Below are positions 59,841 through 64,000 of a stretch of DNA of 64,000 nt, in pieces. A model generated the notes under the pieces. That model was not told where the DNA came from, made no database searches, and saw nothing but the letters and a program-made list of their open reading frames with translations. How positions within the stretch are numbered: position 1 is the stretch's first letter; every line of letters starts with the position of its first letter. The stretch is taken from assembly GCA_022376465.1 (NCBI GenBank), contig JACDTU010000007.1, positions 1,364,001 through 1,428,000 on the forward strand, in the 5' to 3' direction. The position numbers were made by a program, and so were the translations under genes. The stretch is from Cubamyces lactineus (lineage: Eukaryota; Basidiomycota; Agaricomycetes; Polyporales; Polyporaceae).

Positions 59841-60721
59841 CCGTAGCCGTTTTTGCCTTCCTCGCACCGACTTTGCGCGACGCCCACTCTGTTATTCTTT
59901 CGCCCTCTTTTTTTTGTCGTGTTCACTTTCCACATCATTGGCCAGCATCAACCCTCGCATACCGCATTACGGAACCAAACCAAACATGCATGCTCTCCCC
60001 TGGGACACCTCTCACTGCACCTACTCTTTCACGACGATGTTACTCGATGGTTTGACGAGCTCGCTACGCTGTACTCACGAGCATATAGTACTAGTACGAC
60101 CCGCGACAGGTAGCCGTTGTTTCGGATGCTAGTACTCAGACGCATTAGCACGACCTGCGACGTCCCCTCTTCCCTCCTCATTGATATCTATACCAAGTAC
60201 CTGTTACGGCAGACGTCATCTGTGTTGAGAATGTGCACGTATGTATAGTATCTTATTGAAGCCATAATAAGCAGAGAGCGATCTATCGCAGTGCAGCGGG
60301 CGTTGGAGTGAGGGTACCGGAAGGGCGGACCGAGGGAAGGGGGGACCTGATTGGGAGGAGCAAAGCTGCAGGGCGGGTCGATGGTGGTAGCACATGGAGA
60401 GGGAGAGCACGTTGGTGAGCACGCTGGGCAGAGATCGATATCCGCATCGGTCCATGTGCTGTAGCGGACTGCAGCTGCGCCCCCCGAGTCCCGACCCAAG
60501 CCCCCCTCGCCGAATCCTATCTGCGATCGGCACCTCCCCTTGCGTCCATATGGCTCCCTCTGCCACCCCCAGTGCCCATCCATTCTCTCCCCTCCGCCTC
60601 TCTTCTCTTTCTCCCTCCACCCACCTCCTCCTGCGCCCAACCCCCGCCCGCCAGCTGCCGCCGCACCTCTCCGACACGCGCGTACTCTCGTTTAGACAGC
60701 CCCGGTAGCAGCTGATCAGCC
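59841..60721. other. Intergenic region with C/T-rich promoter block
   Basis: No gene is supported. A C/T-rich block at 60477-60660 lies just before the start of the glucosamine-6-phosphate deaminase gene and fits a fungal core promoter with a pyrimidine-rich leader. Confidence 0.5.
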
Positions 60722-61962
60722 ATGCGTGCGTTCTCCATTCCGTTCCACTCTGTTCCGCAGAGGCAGAGGTAGCATCGCGCTGACGGATGACCGTGCGTGC
60801 GCTGCAGGTCTCATCATCCGCGACGACGCTTCCGCCGTCGGAGAGTACATTGGCAACTACATCGCCAAGCGGTGCGTCCTCCTCCCTCTTAATGAATCCC
60901 TTCGCGCCGGCTGGCGCTTAGCCATACCGGACGGACGAGAGTTGCTGATTATTGAGGACGATGGATCCACAGGATCAACGACTTTAAGCCGACGCCCGAG
61001 AGGCCGTTCGTGCTCGGGCTCCCCACGGGCTCGTCGCCCATCCCGACGTACAAGCACCTCATCAAGCTCGTCAAGGAGGGCAAGCTCTCGTGAGTGGCTG
61101 GCGCCAGGCGACCACTCGCTATCTCTCTCGGTGCTGATCGCTGCGGCGCGCGCGGATAAACTCTAGATTCAAGAACGTCGTCACGTTCAACATGGACGAG
61201 TACGTCGGGCTGCCCGAGGATCACCCCGAGTCGTACCACACCTTCATGTTCCGCGAGTTCTTCTCGCACAGTGCGTCCCTCTCGCTCACTCTCTTGCATT
61301 CATACCGAAGGCTGATCGGGACCTTTAAATGCAGTCGACATCCCACCCTCGCAGGTGAACATCCTGAACGGTAACGCGAAGGACCTCATCGCCGAGTGCA
61401 ACGCGTACGAGGCCAAGATCAAGTCCTACGGCGGCATCGAGCTCTTCCTCGGCGGTATCGGCGAGGACGGCCACATCGCGTTCAACGAGCCTGGTAAGTC
61501 ATGCTCCGATCCCTCCGCCTTCTCGCAAGGACGCATACCGATCGCACGACAGGCTCCTCGCTCGCGTCGCGGACGCGCATCAAGACGCTCGCATACGACA
61601 CCATCCTCGCCAACGCGCGCTTCTTCAACAACGACATCGCCGCCGTCCCGCGCATGGCGCTCACCGTCGGCGTCGCGACCGTGCTCGACTCTCGCGAGGT
61701 TGTCGTCGTCGTCACCGGCCAGCGCAAGGCCCTCGCGCTCTCCAAGGCGATCGAGGAGGGCGTCAACCACCTCTGGACCCTCTCCGCCCTCCAGATGCAC
61801 CCCTGGGCGCTCATCGTCGTCGACGAGGACGCCACGGCGGAGCTCCACGTCAAGACCGTCAAGTACTTCAAGTCCATCGAACGCGTCCAGGATGAGGTCG
61901 AGGCCATGCACGAGGCCTTGCGCAAGCAGGGCGTCGACGAGCCCGTGGGCAGCATGGAGTGA
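60722..61962 (+). CDS. NAG1: Glucosamine-6-phosphate deaminase
   Basis: Converts glucosamine-6-phosphate to fructose-6-phosphate and ammonia in amino-sugar catabolism. The first exon is only ATGC (60722-60725). An intron of about 83 nt beginning GTGCGT leads to GTCTCATC, giving [20 protein letters not shown]. After a second intron comes [20 protein letters not shown]. The signature [20 protein letters not shown] holds the active-site Asp; [20 protein letters not shown] holds the catalytic His/Glu loop; the C-terminal part is [20 protein letters not shown]. About four to five short introns. The product of about 285 residues, ending [10 protein letters not shown] with TGA 61960-61962, matches the family size. 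It is convergent with RPS0 383 bp away. Confidence 0.93.
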
Positions 61963-62344
61963 TTGTGCGATATGAGGATTGGTCGGACGGGTCCAGCATG
62001 CATTAGAAGGACGCGAGCCCTGGGTCGGGCTCCGACGAAAAACACAACCTGTAACAGTATAAAGGTTTATACACATACCGGATGTCAGTACGTTGTGGCG
62101 AGGGCGCGTTCGCGCAAGAGTCCCGCTTCAGCAGACAGTGTGTTGCACAAGATGACGAAAAAGGAGCATGTCGTGTTGGTCATACGCTGTACATAGTTTT
62201 GCATCGAATAAAAATGGTGCAGGGTGGCGTGTCATGGCAAAGACATCAGCATAAGCTTGAGCTCCCGAGTACAACACAACATTTGCCAGACAGCGACGGA
62301 TGATAGCGACAGCGCACGCATAGTATAAGCAGCCCGGTGATCCC
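61963..62344. other. Convergent 3' region
   Basis: Between the stops of the deaminase (plus) and RPS0 (minus); expected to contain both 3' UTRs. No gene or repeat was seen. Confidence 0.6.
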
Positions 62345-63351
62345 TTAGTCCCAGCCGCCAGTGCCCGCGGGCTCAGCGGCCCAGCCGGCAGCAGCGGGCT
62401 CTGCTGACCAGTCGGTAGGACCAGCAGCAGTGGGCTCCGCAGACCAGTCGAGCGCACCTGTAGAATTAGGTGTTGAGTTCTGCAACGTAGCATGACAGCA
62501 TTTCGTGACATACCCTCGCCCGCAACGAGAGCAGGGTTGATGCCGCCAGCGGTGGGCGCCGCGGTGGTGTCCCACTCGTTGAGAGGAGCCTCGACCTGCT
62601 CGCCAGCAGCAGCCGCAGCCTTCGCGGCGGCCTCCTCCTGTTGCTGCTTCTCAACCTCCTCGGGGTCACGGTAGAAGAACATGTCAACCATGACGTTCCA
62701 GCCATCGGACGTGCGGGGGATCGTGCCGCGGAGGCGGAGGACCTCACGGGCAAGGAGCCACCAGGCAAGACCGACAGAGTGACGGGACTTGTTGTTGATG
62801 GGGATCGCGACATCGACGAACTTGAGGGGCGCGTCAGTGTCGCAGAACGCGATGACGGGGATGTTGACGTAGGACGCCTCGCGGATCGCCTGGTGGTCAA
62901 CGCGGGGGTCGGTCACGATGATGAGACGGGGCTCCTTGAACGAGCGGGTGATGTAGTTCGTGAAGCTACCGGGGGTGAAACGACCCGCGATCGCCTGCGC
63001 GCCAGTGTTGGCGGCGTACTTGAGGACGGCACGGTGGCCGTAGGGACGGGCGGAGATCACGCAAACGTCGTTGGGGTTCTCGATGGCAGCGATGATACGG
63101 GCGGCGAAAACGAGCTTCTCCCAGGTCTTGCCGATGTTAATGATGTGGATGCCTAACGAACGGAGGATTCGTCTAAGATGTGCTGCCCACCAGAGGGCGC
63201 AAAGAATTCACTGACCGTCGGCCCTCCTCTTCCAGACGTAGGGCAGCATCTGCTTGTCGCAGTTCTTGCTGCCGATGTGCGACTGAGCCGCCAGGAGGAG
63301 CTGGATCTCCTCATCGGTAGCACTAAGGACGGAAGGGAGTTTTGACGACAT
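62345..63351 (-). CDS. RPS0: 40S ribosomal protein S0 (uS2/RPSA)
   Basis: A small-subunit protein near the mRNA exit. The start [20 protein letters not shown] (63351) leads to [20 protein letters not shown]. An intron near 63214-63153 joins ADG to [20 protein letters not shown]. The core exon includes [20 protein letters not shown] and [20 protein letters not shown], the typical [20 protein letters not shown] and [20 protein letters not shown]. The C-terminus is an Ala-rich coil ([18 protein letters not shown]), then, after a short intron near 62513-62463, an acidic tail with repeated DWSAEP, ending GTGGWD and TAA 62345-62347. All hallmarks and the length of about 290 residues fit. Confidence 0.96.
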
Positions 63352-63770
63352 GGCGGACCTGAGCGAACCAAAGGAGAGAGGGTATCAGCATCCAAATGTC
63401 GCCTGTGCCATCCATTCCAACGCCATTGCCGAATCCTCCCGTTCTTCGACCCAAATGACATAGAGACCGTACGCACCGCTGTGGGCTTGTTTTGAGGACG
63501 TCGGGCTTGACGACGTGCAGTCTTTCGGCAGCTCTTGTACGTTGCGGTACACAGCGACGACCACCGTACCAGACTTTGCGATAGCCCCCGGCACTTCCCA
63601 GACACCGCTTTCGGGGTCCCACATCCCTTTTAGGCAAACCTCCCACGGTCCAATACGAGCGTCTGTTGCAAGGGCTACTCGATCGCTCGGCTATGCTTGC
63701 GGTTGTCTTTTCGTCGTTCAGACACTCACAGCTGTTGAGCACATTCAACTATGCATATGGCATGTCCTAT
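63352..63770. other. Region upstream of RPS0
   Basis: Contains the RPS0 promoter. A minus-strand frame at 63385-63624 (MWDPESGVWEVPGAIAKSG) has no recognised family and lies where the promoter should be, so I do not call it a gene. Confidence 0.45.
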
Positions 63771-64000
63771 CTACAACCACGCATGCAACTCTTTTGTCAG
63801 CCCTGCGATTTCCTCCGGCCCTGTCTTGCAACAGCCTCCTGCGATGCATCCTTCCCAATCCCCACTACGCAAGCTCTCTTGTACGACCGCGCACATGTCC
63901 TTGGCCCACTGCGAGCCTTCCTTGCCCATCTGGCGCCAGCTCTGCGTCTCTGGATTATAGATGTCCCCTCGATTCGGGTACAGGACCAGCCACGGTCTTC
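63771..64000 (-). CDS. 3' end of an unrecognised gene, cut by the window edge
   Basis: One frame is open from the right edge to TAG 63771-63773, read on the minus strand as WLVLYPNRGDIYNPETQSWR and ending LTKELHAWL. Composition (Trp, Cys and acidic residues in a regular pattern) looks like the C-terminal part of a soluble protein. I recognise no family. The start and most of the gene lie beyond the window. Confidence 0.4.
   Translation of the reverse strand, partial: RPWLVLYPNRGDIYNPETQSWRQMGKEGSQWAKDMCAVVQESLRSGDWEGCIAGGCCKTGPEEIAGLTKELHAWL

Noticed and set aside
58853..59938. A 361-codon minus-strand frame opposite the kinase tail
   Set aside because: Ser/Ala-rich antisense shadow of a GC-rich disordered tail; the plus strand carries the kinase and coiled coil in frame.
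62641..63156. A 171-codon plus-strand frame opposite RPS0
   Set aside because: Composition is the mirror of a ribosomal protein exon; no start context or similarity.
63385..63624. A small minus-strand gene just upstream of RPS0
   Set aside because: No recognised family or splice evidence, and it covers the position where the RPS0 promoter should be.

Overview
This window is nuclear DNA of a filamentous basidiomycete, probably an Agaricomycete. The evidence is GC-rich coding sequence on both strands, genes cut by many introns of about 50-60 nt with GT-AG ends, and the protein families present: a basidiomycete-type protein-kinase-like gene, a Ras-associated LRR/PP2C-like adenylate cyclase, a Zn2Cys6 regulator, DOMON-cytochrome b561 and a ZNFX1/Hrr1-type helicase. 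Species cannot be told from the sequence alone. Gene models were spliced by eye from frame, splice consensus and family similarity; exon ends are firm where the text says so and approximate elsewhere.

Left part (0-28 kb): an unrecognised small gene (418-1361, -), a protein-kinase-like gene (1886-3516, -), a PIN-like/auxin-efflux-type carrier (4151-5631, -), a very large CCCH + SF1 helicase + NFX1/RZ zinc-finger gene related to ZNFX1 and fission-yeast Hrr1 (6911-15512, -), ETF alpha subunit (16495-17649, +), an FAD-dependent monooxygenase (17772-19596, -), the ribosome-biogenesis HEAT protein RRP12 (19886-24080, -) divergent from a PlsC-type glycerol-3-phosphate acyltransferase (24456-26544, +), a four-span membrane protein (26741-27665, -) and a probable tRNA-His with a small intron (27909-27990, +).

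Middle (28-46 kb): adenylate cyclase (29438-35246, +), a second, distinct acyltransferase (35607-38578, -) divergent from the signal peptidase subunit SPC3/SPC22 (38984-39870, +), a gene-poor stretch of almost 4 kb, and a Zn2Cys6 protein with its zinc cluster at the C-terminal end (43846-45435, +).

Right part (46-64 kb): a NIPA-type magnesium transporter (47004-49846, -), a gene-poor stretch, a DOMON-cytochrome b561 gene and a tandem paralogue lacking DOMON (52205-53947 and 54973-55934, +), a NIMA-family kinase (56903-59840, +), glucosamine-6-phosphate deaminase (60722-61962, +), ribosomal protein uS2/RPS0 (62345-63351, -) and the 3' end of an unknown gene at the edge (63771-64000, -).

The genes are mostly housekeeping and signalling and do not form an obvious cluster. 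Two acyltransferases of the first step of glycerolipid synthesis lie about 9 kb apart around the adenylate cyclase. I found no CRISPR, phage, intact transposon or secondary-metabolite cluster. The most interesting items are the RNAi-linked helicase with motif-bearing micro-exons, two in-frame GC-AG introns, a 4-nt coding start exon, a 569-nt intron in a short-intron genome, and the cytochrome b561 pair.
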